Positions 1-10,053 are shown, counted from the first letter of the stretch. The stretch: 39,260 nucleotides of DNA from Cymbomonas tetramitiformis (GCA_001247695.2 LGRX02030299.1:1-39260); one strand, 5' to 3'. A program made the numbers and translations. Notes: a model not told the origin generated them from the sequence alone.

Positions 1-197
1 CACCTACCCCCCAGATTTCCCGCGCGCGCGGGAAATATGTCATCGTCATACCTGTACCAAGTTTTCTTCCCACGCACCTACCCCCTAGATTTCCCGCGCG
101 CGCGGGAAATATGTCATCGTCATACCTGTACCAAGTTTTCTTCCCACGCACCTACCCCCCAGATTTCCCGCGCGCGGGGGAAATATGTCATCGTCAA
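1..197. repeat. 74-bp tandem repeat with CG-rich palindrome
   Basis: About 2.6 copies of a 74-bp unit start at 1, 75 and 149. The array probably continues to the left of the window. Each unit begins CACCTACCCC and contains a near-perfect palindrome, ATTTCCC followed by alternating CG and then GGGAAAT, which could extrude as a hairpin or form Z-DNA. The third copy has one C to G change inside the palindrome. No coding function is seen. Confidence 0.9.
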
Positions 198-299
198 ATT
201 TTCAATTTCCTTGTGAGAATTCCAATATCTCGGTGGGATTTCATGATTCTCCGTGTGAATTCTCGTTTCTTCGTGTGGTATCTTAGTGTAAATTCAAAT

Positions 300-1565
300 A
301 AATATGAAAAAGCTTGAGAAATTCGAATAACTTGAATTCAAACAAATTGAAAATATTTAAAATGATTTCGCATTAATTCGAAAAAATGTAAAAACATTGA
401 TACATTCTTATCAACTCCAATAAATTAAAAACAATTCGAATCAAATTGAATAAATTCCGAATAATTCGAATAAATTTAAATAAGTTCGGATTACTTCGAA
501 TGAATTCGATAAAATTTTATATTAATTCGAATAAATTCGAATAGATTCGTATAATTTGGAATAGATTCGAATAAATTCGTATAACTTCGAATAAATTCGA
601 TTAAATTCGTATAATTTCGATTAAATTCGAATAAATTCGTATAATTTCGAATAAATTCGAATAAATTCGAATAAATTCGTATAATTTCGAATAAATTCGA
701 ATAAATTCGTATAATTTCGAATAAATTCGTATAAATTCGTATAAATTCGAATAATTCCGAATAACTTCGTATAAATTCGAATAAATTCGTATAAATTCGA
801 ATAAATTCGAACCATTTCGAATAATTTGCAATAAATTTCGGATTAGTTGGAAATAATTCGAATATATTCGTATTAATTGGAATTAATTCGAATATATTCG
901 TATTAATTCGAATAACATGTTGAAATAATAATAACAATAATAATCAAAATCAATTCGAATATATTTGAATAAATTCCGAATAATTCGAATAAAGTTGAAC
1001 TTCGAATAAATTCATACTAATTCGACTAAATTCGGAATAATTGAAATAAATCCGAATACATTCGAATTAATTGGAATTAATTCGAATCAATTCGAATCAA
1101 TTGGAATAAATTCGAATCAATTCGAATCAATTCGAATAAATTCGAATTAATTGGAATAAATTCGAATCAATTCGAAATAATTGGAATAGATTCGAATCAA
1201 TTCGAATTAATTGGAAGAGGTTCGAATCAATTCGAATAAATTGGAATAGGTTCGAATCAATTCGAATTAATTGGAATAGATTCGGATTAATTGGAATAGG
1301 TTCGAATCAATTCGCATCAATTGGGATTAATTCGAATATATTCGTATTAATTGGAATTAATTCGAATATATTCGTATTAATTCGAATAATATTATGCAAT
1401 CGTAACAACAATAATAATTAACATCAATTCGAATAAATTTGAATAAATTCCGAACCATTCGAATAAATTCGAATAAATGCAGATTAATTCGGATAAGTTG
1501 GAATAAGTTCGAATAAATTCGGATTGATTGGAACAAATTCGAATAAATTCGGATTAACTGGAATA
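300..1565. repeat. AT-rich decamer satellite array (ATTCGAATAA family)
   Basis: About 1.2 kb made almost entirely of degenerate 9-10 bp words such as ATTCGAATAA, ATTCGTATAA, ATTCGAATCAA and ATTGGAATAAA. The core TTCGAA is itself a palindrome. Sub-blocks differ: GTATAA-rich at 540-800, then TTGGAA-rich at 1070-1390. Two copies of a longer piece (ATATATTCGTATTAATTCGAATAA followed by an ATAATAATAA-like stretch) lie near 890-950 and 1370-1430. Long open frames here read as monotonous F-E-F-I-R peptides and are by-products of the repeat. Confidence 0.9.
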
Positions 1566-2003
1566 AAGCATCCGATATCCAAATTTACTTTTGAAAACAT
1601 CTACGGAAACATCTACTCGAGGCGGATTGTGTAAGCGTGTCTAAAATGCTGTTCGTGTAATATTCGTCAAATTAAGTTTGACGGACTTGATAGCAAAATT
1701 TTCTCTTTAAGCTACAAAAAATCCTTGATGCGGACCCTAGTACACCTAGTGTGCATCATGCCCAATGTTTAATACCAATACTCTGTTATATACAGTATCC
1801 GGGTTAGGGCGCATGTAACGCGCGTTGCATATGTGCCCTAGCATCGCCCTACTCGTCGCCACCTTCCTGTCGCTTGCAAGCTTGGACAACTAAGTTGTTG
1901 CATGGTGTGGTCATTCTCTTTGGTCTATTTTTGCAGTATTTCTTTTGCGCGCCCATGCAATGTTATAGCGTACAGGTCATAACATGGATGTTGGCATACG
2001 CAA
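1566..2003. other. Stretch without recognised gene
   Basis: Mixed-composition sequence after the decamer array. Nothing recognisable was found apart from a lone GGGTTAGGGCGC near 1801, which resembles plant-type telomere repeat but is a single copy. Confidence 0.5.
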
Positions 2004-2546
2004 TTGAGTTATTGTGCATGTACACGGTTGTTATTCAGACTTTGTTGGAATGTATTGTCAACATCACAGGACGGTCACATAAGAACCATTCAAAGCATTT
2101 TCAAGAAATTCGGCAGGATTGTGCACACCAAAGAAGGCAGCTTCAAGCTATCTGTAATCCGCCTCGGCAAAGTTGTATCTAAAATATATTCAGTGGAAGA
2201 GCAGAGGGCAAGTATTAGGACTGAATATTGCGATGCCGCAAAAATACTTGAGCTGTGCAAGATTTTATCGCTTAAGAACTTGGGGAGCCTGGATGCTGCA
2301 AACAAGGTCTTCACAAAACGGAAGCCCGCCTCCCAAAGTGAGTTTATCGAAATGATCAACTCGTGTGAAGAGCTGACCATTACACTTGAAGAGTTCTTTG
2401 GGCCTGAACAATATATGGAACTCCATCAAAACGTCAATTTACTTACCGGTACGCATCACAAAAAAACGCTCAACATATGCTATATAACCTTATGCTATGA
2501 AATTGGACAGATTGAGACCCCTTTAGAATTTGTGGTAAATGCTTAG
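2004..2546 (+). CDS. Unrecognised exon-like ORF
   Basis: A 180-codon open frame ends at the TAG-type stop just before 2547. Its protein looks like a real globular sequence (IFKKFGRIVHTKEGSFKLSV, later EFIEMINSCEELTITLEEFF), with balanced hydrophobic and charged residues. I do not recognise a family. The frame opens with TTG and has no early ATG. An acceptor-like CATCACAG at about 2061-2069 suggests that it is an internal or last exon starting near 2070, or a transposon-derived fragment. No neighbour supports a role. Confidence 0.4.
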   Translation: MSYCACTRLLFRLCWNVLSTSQDGHIRTIQSIFKKFGRIVHTKEGSFKLSVIRLGKVVSKIYSVEEQRASIRTEYCDAAKILELCKILSLKNLGSLDAANKVFTKRKPASQSEFIEMINSCEELTITLEEFFGPEQYMELHQNVNLLTGTHHKKTLNICYITLCYEIGQIETPLEFVVNA

Positions 2547-2942
2547 AAATTATGCTTCAGACATAACGGATTTTTGAGTGTCACTTCGTCGGGTTATACT
2601 TCATCACAGCTCGAGATATGCAGCTCGACATATTTTTGTTTTGACATGCAGACATGCCAAGTTCTACATCTGCACCAGTCACCCAGCTTGCTCTGCAGCC
2701 GTCAGCACGTGCAATGCCCGCCTCAGACCGTGGTGCGCAACCGACTTCCTTGCTGCCCACACCTCAACTGTTTCCTCGGCTCTTGCTTGCAAGCAATGGC
2801 TATATGGCATCTAGCATCACTTGATTCATCATATTCACTCAAAATACACCAACACTTCCTATGAACATGGTTGAACATGACAATGTATATCAAAGGGTTG
2901 TGTTCGTTTTCGGTCCCACATCCCTCATGTTTATTTTCTCTG
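2547..2942. other. Stretch without recognised gene
   Basis: No feature is supported here. Short frames on both strands show no recognisable motif. The retrotransposon homology on the minus strand fades near 2943, so this may be unrelated flanking sequence. Confidence 0.4.
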
Positions 2943-3749
2943 TCAGCTTGTCCCAGCTTTTGTCCGCTGCCGTGCGGCTCCCTTCATTGCTTGTGTTGCT
3001 TGCTTGGAGGTTCCCTTCCCCCCTATTACCATGGTCACATTGTGTGCTCCATTGGTTTCAGCTCTGACCATTGTTATGTATTCCTGTATCTCCTTTCTCG
3101 CGTTGGCTTCCTCTGCGTGCGGTGGGCTGTACACATCCACCATGTGCACAAATCGGTCTCCCGGTAGGTGCAGCACCGTGTGTAACAGGCACCCCTTTAG
3201 GTGAGGTGTAAGTCCCACATGGTAGTTGTGGACATGTCCGTATGGTCCTCCCAGGAGGGTGACCACCCCTCCCCTGGCCCCTGTTTATGTCGCTCCTTTC
3301 CTCTCCACTGCATCTGCTACTTCCGTGCCCACCGCAGTGTAACCCATATCCCTGAATCTGTTCAGCATGTCCTTATGGGCTGTTTTGACTTCTGTGAGCA
3401 CTATTATGTGTATGTCCTCCTCCTTTCTTTCCCTTCTCTGATGCTCCAGCATGTGACATATGTCATACCCCGCATCCCTCCTCCCGCCTATGTTCCAGTT
3501 TAGTATATTGAGGTCATCCTCCCGGACGTCCCGTTCGTCCATTGGTTCCGTCAGGTATATTTTGCCCCTGTATGGTGTGGGTTGGGCTCCCTCCGGTGGT
3601 TCGGCCACTTCCCTCCATGTCATTTCCTCCAGGTGTGCCGTTGCCTCGCCTGCTCGTTCGCCATCATGTTCCTCTATAGACACCTCTCGGGCCTCACCGT
3701 CCCCCCCTCTGTTGTCCTCCCCCCGCTTCATCTTCTGGGTTCTCCTCAT
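2943..3749 (-). pseudogene. AP-type endonuclease domain of LINE, broken
   Basis: Two frames (3749-3285 and 3266-2943) together give the exonuclease-endonuclease-phosphatase fold signature. They show LNILNWNIGG (the first strand with its Asn), IHIIVLTEVKT (the catalytic Glu position), a GGV-TLL strand, and VDVYSPPH followed by MVIGG. The usual GGDFN motif reads GGKGTS here, so the catalytic Asp/Asn pair is lost. A frameshift separates the halves at about 3270-3285, and no reverse transcriptase follows. The N-terminal 70 residues are a Glu/Arg-rich linker continuous with the part lying beyond the 4020-5227 insertion. Confidence 0.75.
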
Positions 3750-4019
3750 TCTCTGTCACCCATCGCTCCGCCCCCCACCTTGGGAGGAGTGCTGCACTGG
3801 TTTCCTGCGGTGTGTATTTAGCCCGTTTTTGGACCGTCCACTTGTCCGTTCTTTCCGCTATTTTCTCCGCATTCTCTTCTGTGGCCTCCTTTTCAGCACT
3901 AGTTATTTTTCGTCCCTCCTTTCTTTTTGCTCGTTTGCCCGCCTTGCGTGCTCGGGGTTCTGCACCCCGCGGTCCCCTTTTCGTAGCCTCGCCCCTTGCG
4001 TACATTGCTTCTTTCTGTC

Positions 4020-5227
4020 CCCTAGCTGTAATAGTTGGCAAAGCCGGCGGCAACCGCCGGTGCGAGCGAAGCGAGTGCGAGCGCAGCGAAGCGCGAGCGG
4101 AGCGAGTCAAAGCCGCCCGCCGCGAGGCGCCGCTCCGAAAAAAAGGGAATATTCCTTTTCAAAAAACCATCGATTCCTTAATGAAATAATTAATGATCAT
4201 GTCAAACATGGAATATTCCATCGCACCATCGGCACTATTTATGAACAAGGAATATTCCTCGCACCATCGGCAATATTTATGAAGTGCTTTATGCTTGCGT
4301 ATTCATCCGTGATTATACGAAAATTCACCGCCGATGACGATATGAAGCATGGCATTGATGAGTGATTAGGCGCCAAGGCTTTATATGACTCGTATAACCA
4401 ACATATATATATATTGCCTATCATATGTTACTTTGAGTTCATCGATGTAAGCTACAAGTTGAAAAGCTCAACTAAGAAATGTCTCCTTCTTTTGATGGAT
4501 CTTCAAGTGAGTGGAGAGTCCATCTCGCCGAATCTTTCGTGGACACTTGGGACACTGGACTTTTTCTTTAGGATCATACCCCATATTTCCTGCGCACCAC
4601 CGCAAACGACGAAAAGCCAATAGTCTCCAACAGGAGAGATGAGACTTTCAGTCAAGATAGCCTCCTCGTCCTGAGAACTTCACTCATCACCAGTTTTGAC
4701 ACGCGTTTGCGGTCAGGTGGTCACTCGGGGCTACTCGGGCAACGTTAACAGTGGGCAAGCGCGACTACGCCCGACTTCGCCGCTTGTCAAACACGAGTGA
4801 CAGTGCTTCAGAAGCTTCATTCCCGTGTCACGGGCTAGTCAGCCCTCGCTGGCGCTAGCGCTAGCGCGAGTGAAACGCGAGTCATCTGACGTGAGTCAGA
4901 GTCACGGGATGGAGAGCACGAGCATGCCATGCCGTGCCATGCCCCATGCCCCATACCATGCCATGCCAGCGCCACGCCACGCAGGCGCCATAACTATCAC
5001 TATGAGTCTGTGACTATCTCTATGGACTATGATAGTAACAGCATTGAGCATAAGCCGTCGGTGTAGGCTGGATGGGGGGAGGATAGGCGGGAGAGGGGGG
5101 AGCCGCAATTCAGCAATTCTCGACCCACGTAAGCCCATTCCGCAGGGCGGTGCCACGAGCCCCCATTTTTTCGTTTTCTCCGCGCGACTGCAAAGTTGCC
5201 TCCGGGTGCCAACTTTGGCAGCTAGGC
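4020..5227. mobile_element. 1.2-kb DNA transposon inserted in the LINE (TSD TTCTGTC)
   Basis: The insertion is bounded by imperfect TIRs. The left end reads CCTAGCTG then TTGGCA and GGCGGCAAC; the right end in reverse complement reads CCTAGCTG then TTGGCA and GGAGGCAAC. The flanks carry a 7-bp direct repeat TTCTGTC (4013-4019 and 5228-5234), and the LINE linker reading frame is interrupted exactly here. The interior has no transposase. It holds a GAGCGAAGCGAG-type GC repeat (4061-4110), two copies of a roughly 45-bp unit with GGAATATTCC (4211-4285), and an ATGCC-rich microsatellite (about 4921-4970). The superfamily is unresolved: 7-8 bp would fit hAT- or P-like elements, but the TIR does not decide it. 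Confidence 0.75.
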
Positions 5228-5234
5228 TTCTGTC

Positions 5235-5497
5235 ACGGTTGGCCCCATGAGGGCGGGTGTCGCCTGCCGGCTCCTCTCAGCTGTATTTCTCATTTCGGCG
5301 TCTTGGGTGTTTGTGGCCTCCTCTGGTGCCGCCGCTTTCCCTTTTTCCCTGGGTTTTCGCGGTTTGCGGCATGGTCCTTTTCTGCGTCTCCCGGCATGCC
5401 GTCGAGTACTGCCCTTTACTAGTGCCTCATCATCCTCCGGGTCGCTGTTCTGTGAGAACTGTAGTGGCGGTCCGTCTCCGCCTTCGTCTATGTTCAT
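5235..5497 (-). pseudogene. Charged linker of LINE polyprotein
   Basis: An open frame of about 88 codons directly after the Ulp1-like region, rich in Arg, Lys, Pro and Glu (GRRRKGPCRKPRKPREKGKA is typical). It ends at the transposon insertion at 5227. The same kind of basic, low-complexity sequence resumes at 4012-3694 beyond the insertion, so it was one linker before the insertion. No fold is recognised. Confidence 0.5.
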
Positions 5498-5500
5498 TAT

Positions 5501-6369
5501 TCATGTAATCTCCAGTTCACCCGGCTGCATCGGTCCCCCGGTGTCTGTGCTACCTCTTGTTATAATGGGCAAAACCATTTGTCTTAAGTGTTCTCTCATG
5601 CTCAGCATAGCTGCTTGGGTATCACCCTCTTCCCGCATCGTTTGCTTGAGGTAGGCCTCCCAGTGCCTCCCGCAGTTGCCCTCTTCGTGGAATCGTTTCC
5701 AGTGCTGGGTGGTCTTGACCACCCATATTCCGCAGCTGTATCCATCTGGTTGGTGTGAGTCTGTCATCAGTGTGACCGGGTCGTATGTTACATTTTGCTG
5801 TTCGCAGAATTCCTGTGCCCATATGTCCAGTGCTTTTTTCAGGTTTTCAGTGTTGCCTCTCCCCCCTCCCAGGGAATCATACACGGTCGCCTGTAGCTTA
5901 TTTTCTTCTCCGTGTCTGTCCATTCTAACCAGCAGGATCACCCAGTGCCCTCCTCCAACCATGGCCTGTGAGGCCCATCCCTTACTCGCATCGCGATTTC
6001 ATTGTTCGAGAATTGCCCCCAGCGTACTCAATCTGTTGCACTCCTCCCGAATCGAAGCGCGTACATTGTCTCTCCCACTATCCGCATGCATTCATCCATT
6101 TGTGTCATACTCAGTTGCCCCCCTTCCCTGAAGAGGCCCGTCGTGGTAGAGTCGCTGGCTATGTCAGACCCACCTCCGTATATATGCCGTCTGTGTATGC
6201 CATGTTGCCTCACACCTTCCCTATGGTCAATTTTTCGCAATTCCCGTTGTCCCATCACCGCCCTTTTTAGGTTTTTATGTCGCATGCTCTGCCCTTTCGG
6301 TGTCATCACTCTGGCTTCTTTCGCATTCCTGGTTCGTAGCAGCATGTACCTGTTCTTGTTGTTCAGCAC
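5501..6369 (-). pseudogene. Ulp1/SENP-like (C48) cysteine protease domain in LINE
   Basis: The frame 5962-5501 holds the full C48 catalytic set in order: His in GGGHWVILL (residue 6), Asp in VYDSLGGG (29), Gln in HQPDGYSCG (71) and Cys in YSCGIWVV (77). C48 enzymes cleave SUMO-type or other Gly-Gly substrates; several transposon classes carry related domains. Upstream sequence (6369-6028) is in another frame and gives a helix typical of the N-terminal side of this fold (LSMTQMDECMRIVGETM). The two parts are separated by one frameshift and one TGA at 5999-6001, so this copy is not expressible as one protein, although the catalytic residues themselves are intact. Confidence 0.75.
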
Positions 6370-6372
6370 TAG

Positions 6373-6699
6373 CTAACTCATCTTGTATCCTTGAAACTTC
6401 ATCGTTTTTTTCAGTCTATTTCCGTCCGACCGTACTGGTCGTTTTCTGGGCTTTCTCACCCTCCCGGCCCAGTGTTCTATCCCTGTTAGCATTGTCAGGA
6501 GCAATAGGCCTGTCATCAGCAGTGTCATCACACACAGCTTCTCGATTATCCCCTCTACATTCCATCTCACTATATAGAGATGTGTCACGTTTTTGCCTAT
6601 TACTTCATATACACCTCTCATCACCCTTGCTGCCAGGTCTCCGCGACCCTGCTGCCCGTCCTCGTATATTTACTCCGCCTCTTGCATCTCTTCATGCTA
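6373..6699 (-). other. Eroded LINE interior without clear domain
   Basis: Minus-strand sequence between the zinc-knuckle part and the protease part of the LINE. Short frames change every 60-80 codons and no motif can be named. It is probably decayed ORF1 or linker sequence. Confidence 0.4.
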
Positions 6700-7235
6700 T
6701 CAATTTCCACCTTCTGTACTCCCTTCACCGCGAGCGTTGCCGCTATCAGTAGAATCAGGAGTGTTTTCTCCATGAGCCCCCTTGTTTTTGTCATTAACTT
6801 TCCCAGGGGTTCCCTTATTCTCTTTATTCAAGTCTCCGCATCTCACCTTGCACATGGCGAACTTGGCACTTGCGAGGTTGTGTGTTCCGTGTTCGAGTCC
6901 CGCCCTGCGCATGAGGGCCGCTCTAGTTATGCTGTCTTTCCTCAGTTGGTCCTTTCTTCGTCTTCTTCGTGCATTTTTTGGTTGTCCGGCCACCGGGGTG
7001 GTACTTGCTGCTTGTGCCCTTGGGCAAGCCCGTATTCCTGAGCATTCCTCTTGCATATTCACCGTCATCGCAACAAGCACGGACAGAATGACCAGCCTCC
7101 CGGCATTTCCGAAAAGTTCTTTTCTTTTCTCCCAAGCCAGGCACAGGGTGGTTATCACCCCACACCATTCTCCCATATCAACTTCAGGCCTTTCGGCCTC
7201 CTCTTCCCCGCCCGGTGTCGTCGAAGTTTGTTTTA
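6700..7235 (-). pseudogene. Gag-like zinc knuckle region of LINE ORF1
   Basis: The frame 7168-6923 contains RTFRKCREAGHSVRACC. The spacing Cys-x4-His-x4-Cys is that of a CCHC nucleic-acid-binding knuckle, but the first Cys is replaced (Phe/Thr at that place). A Lys/Arg-rich tail (KKCTKKTKKGP) follows. A second overlapping frame stays open to 6700 without motif, so the true reading frame shifts within this part. CCHC knuckles occur in ORF1 of many LINEs and bind the element RNA; that role is inferred from the family. Confidence 0.6.
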
Positions 7236-8247
7236 GGGTTTTATCGTTACAGCACGTTCTTCGCCTGTTTCCGAGTGTTAGTCCCCTTGTTGCTATCAGC
7301 TCTGGGTTGTAATCCATTTGCGGACCCCTCCCCTTCAAGTTCCATCCGTCGGTTGGCATTGTTTCGAGTTTTTTCATATTTTCCTGGCCTTCAACCGGTC
7401 TACGCTTGTTGGTCGCGGGTGCGCATTTCGGCATTTTTTGCTCATGAACGTTACCGTAGTACCTTCCCGAGCACGCTGCGCGTGTCTGGAATGTTCCCAT
7501 CATGGTTGCAGGCCTGTTTCTCGTCCGTTGCATCCTGTTGGGCCTATACAGGGTTAGGGTTTTAGCGTTACAGCTCATTATTTGTTCGGTTTTATGCGTT
7601 GTTTTCCTTATCATCAACCTTTCTTGGTTGTAACCCATTTGCAGGCGTTTCCCCTTACAGTTCCATCGGTCGGTGGTTGTTATCCCGAAGGTTTTTATGT
7701 AGCCGTTGCCTTCAACCGTCCCACGCTTGTTGGTCACGGGTGTGCATCTCGGCATTTTTTGTCCATTAATGCCATTGCCGTACCTCGCTGAGCACTCTGC
7801 CTGTTTTTGGAATGTTCTCATCATGGTTGCAGGCCTGTTTCCCCCTCGTTGAATCCTGTCGGGCCCATACATAGTTAGGGTTTTGGCGTTACAGCTCAGC
7901 ATTTGCTCGTTTTCGTGCGTTATTTTCCTTATTACCCACATTTCTCGGTTGTAACCCATTTGCAGGCGTTTTTCCTTACCGAGTTCCATCGGTCGGTGGT
8001 TATTATCCCGAAAGTGTTTTCGTAGCCGTTGCCTTCAACCGACCCACGCTTGTTGGTCACGGGTGTGCATCTCGGCATTTTTTGTCCATTAACGCCACGG
8101 TGGCAGGCCTATTTCCCACCCGTTGCATCCTATTAGGCCTATTCGCCTATACAGGGTTAGGGTTTTAGTGTTACAGCTCATTACTTGCACATTTTCGTGC
8201 GTTATTTTCCTTATTATCAACCTTTCTTGGTTGTAACCCATTTGCAG
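7236..8247 (-). repeat. ~320-bp tandem repeats encoding in-frame peptide repeats, with TTTAGGG-like words
   Basis: Units start near 7238, 7556, 7879 and 8158 (spacings 318, 323 and 279), the last being partial. On the minus strand one frame (7989 to about 7240) stays open through more than two copies, so the units read as protein repeats of about 106 residues (KRLQMGYN, then SCNAKTLT, then RPATMM, then KMP-C-P-TNKR). Each copy carries a GGGTTAGGGTTTT-like word on the plus strand at 7554, 7875 and 8154. This may be ORF1 or a transcribed 5' region of the LINE. Confidence 0.7.
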
Positions 8248-8250
8248 GAC

Positions 8251-8875
8251 CGCATGGTTGGTTCGTCAGCTCGGGGCCTGTGCTTTTACTGTCGGCCCTC
8301 CCCACTTCATTTCGGTGCATGTGGTCTTATTCATTAGTTCTTTAGTTATTTCGGATGCTCGGCTCGCATACGGTGTGCCATCCTGCAGTCAGGTCACGTT
8401 GGTAATGCAATTCGTCGGTTCTGCCACCTGGTTGGTTTTTACTGCCGGTAATGTTTGTGCCCAAAATTAAAGTCCTCTCTATACCCTTATGGGTGTTGCA
8501 CAATGCAGCTTTTCCCCCGCCCAAAATTTCAGTCCTGTCTACATACGGGTGTGTGTTCGACTGTCTACTGCTACTCAGGTTACTGCCTAGGCCGCATCAT
8601 GCAGACGATCCTGCTGCGTAGACGTTTGCTATACTTTGATGCAACGAACAAAATGCACAACAAATGTGCCAACAAAATTATTCCGACAACTACGGTTCGA
8701 CTTTGTTATTTATTATATTCCGTGATCATCACTCCAAAAGCACTGCAAAGTGAACTACTTTGCTGCAGATGAAAATGGTTGGAATGCAGTGACCAGCCTC
8801 ACAGCAGATCACGATTATCGCCATGCTCAGTGGCGCAAAAATGTCTTTGCAGACTTGCTTCATAAGACTTCTTTC
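8251..8875. other. Stretch without recognised gene
   Basis: Unique-looking sequence between the LINE repeats and the PepX_C-like ORF. No ORF with motif, tandem repeat or TIR was noticed. Confidence 0.5.
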
Positions 8876-10012
8876 TTAAATGCTGGTTCGGGAGATCGTG
8901 TCCATCCATTGTCGAGAGAAGATCATTTCACCATCTTGTAGAGCTTCGAGATTCGTTGTGATGCACAGCGCATTTGCAGACCCACTAGCCATCGTGCTGC
9001 TGACTCTCGTTTCAGCGCTGACTGCCGGGAACACCTCCCCGCTCGACAGCTTCCGCTCTGGCCACTTAAACGTTGACTCGTATGTCACAGTATGGCCAGC
9101 GCCGATAGCAGCTTCAATGCTAGGGCCAACGATACTCTCCGGGAGCTTCCCAAGGCTGTACTCCTGTGAGGTCGTGCCTTTCACCACCACCGCCTGATGT
9201 GTCTGGTACTTCCGGCTGCCGTGATCCGTGGCTGTGCTCATACACCAGCTGCTGCTATTGGCGCCGATGGTCTCCCGCACGTCCTGGGACCCTTGCTTGA
9301 GCACGCTCACCTTTGCCGGCCGGGGTATGTGTACTTCCGTGGGCACCACCCGCTTGGCGGCTGCCTCCGCAGCAGCAATTGCAGGGCTTCCCGCAGGCGC
9401 CCGCGGCACCAAGAGCCGAGCATCCCGGCACCGGACAGAGAGGCCGGAACCACCCCACTGAGGCACTACTATGGGCCAGTAATCCGCCGAGAGAGCGAGG
9501 CGTAGTGAGTATCCGGCAGGGATCACCACGGTGGTGTAGTTCAGGTCCACCGTCACGGACACCGCGTGGTTACCTGCAGTCGACTCGGAAGCCACCTTGG
9601 AGACGTTCACAACACCATAATAGCTCAACCGCACGGAGGACTTCCCCCCAGGAGCCACGGCACAGAGCCTGGCCACCAAATTGCCCGAAGGCGGCGACCC
9701 TGGTGTGGTTGCCTGAACCTGCACGGTGAGGCTAGGGGTGCCACACACTAGCATGTCTTCCTCGAGCTTGGCAGTGTCAAAGCACAGCGCACGAGCATCC
9801 TCTGCTGCTTGGTTGGTCGGCATCTCAGCCGCCTGCCCAGTGAACGTAAACCAGGCCCCTGCCGAGGCACCTCCGGCAGGCCGCGCCGTTGTGTCGCCGC
9901 CATCCAGTGCTGCCGCTGCGTCTGTGCAGGACCCAGGCACCTTCATCACCACCTCCGCGGTGTTCTTGCCGGTGGTGGCTAGCACGCCTGCTCTCCCCCC
10001 ACCCTCCCCCAC
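8876..10012 (-). CDS. Orphan PepX_C-like domain of a CocE/NonD-type hydrolase
   Basis: A 378-codon open frame. Residues about 70-200 match the jelly-roll C-terminal domain of X-Pro dipeptidyl-peptidase/cocaine-esterase-type hydrolases: LCFDTAKLEEDMLVCGTP, then LTVQVQA, then NLVARLCAVAPGGKSSVRLS-YGVVNVS, then VIPAGYSLRLALSADYWPIV. In the family this domain follows an alpha/beta-hydrolase with Ser-Asp-His. That catalytic part is absent from the frame, and I found no sign of it upstream to 10668. Residues 200-378 (Ala-rich, then GSQDVRETIG, then TFKWPERKLSSGEVFPAV) continue without a stop. The ORF may be a last exon with distant upstream exons or a truncated duplicate. Its long intact frame and GC-rich codons suggest that it was recently under constraint. 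Confidence 0.65.
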   Translation of the reverse strand: MGEGGGRAGVLATTGKNTAEVVMKVPGSCTDAAAALDGGDTTARPAGGASAGAWFTFTGQAAEMPTNQAAEDARALCFDTAKLEEDMLVCGTPSLTVQVQATTPGSPPSGNLVARLCAVAPGGKSSVRLSYYGVVNVSKVASESTAGNHAVSVTVDLNYTTVVIPAGYSLRLALSADYWPIVVPQWGGSGLSVRCRDARLLVPRAPAGSPAIAAAEAAAKRVVPTEVHIPRPAKVSVLKQGSQDVRETIGANSSSWCMSTATDHGSRKYQTHQAVVVKGTTSQEYSLGKLPESIVGPSIEAAIGAGHTVTYESTFKWPERKLSSGEVFPAVSAETRVSSTMASGSANALCITTNLEALQDGEMIFSRQWMDTISRTSI

Positions 10013-10053
10013 AAAAATACATTTGCCCCGTCAGCTAACAGTATCTAAAATAA

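Larger units (their letters stand above)
2943..8250 (-). mobile_element. Decayed non-LTR retrotransposon (LINE) with zinc knuckle, Ulp1-like protease and AP endonuclease
   Basis: Read on the minus strand from 8250 to 2943, pieces appear in the order in-frame protein repeats, CCHC-like zinc knuckle (near 7120), basic linker, C48/Ulp1-type cysteine protease (5962-5501), charged linker (5497-5235, continuing at 4012-3694), and apurinic-type endonuclease (3749-2943). No reverse transcriptase follows, so the copy is 3'-truncated or rearranged. Several frameshifts, one in-frame TGA (5999-6001) and a 1.2-kb DNA transposon at 4020-5227 show that it is dead. AP-type endonuclease plus knuckle is typical of LINE elements. 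Placing a Ulp1 domain between them is what I read from the order; that all pieces belong to one element is an inference from strand, order and spacing. Confidence 0.7.

Noticed and set aside
491..937. Long minus-strand ORF in the AT-rich array
   Set aside because: The peptide is a monotonous F-E-F-I-R-x-Y-T-N repeat produced by the decamer in all frames.
3460..4365. 301-codon plus-strand ORF
   Set aside because: It is a low-complexity Ser/Pro/Arg shadow of the minus-strand LINE linker and endonuclease, and it runs into the inserted transposon.
7554..8170. TTTAGGG-like motifs as interstitial telomere
   Set aside because: There is only one or two copies per 320-bp unit and no tandem telomere run.
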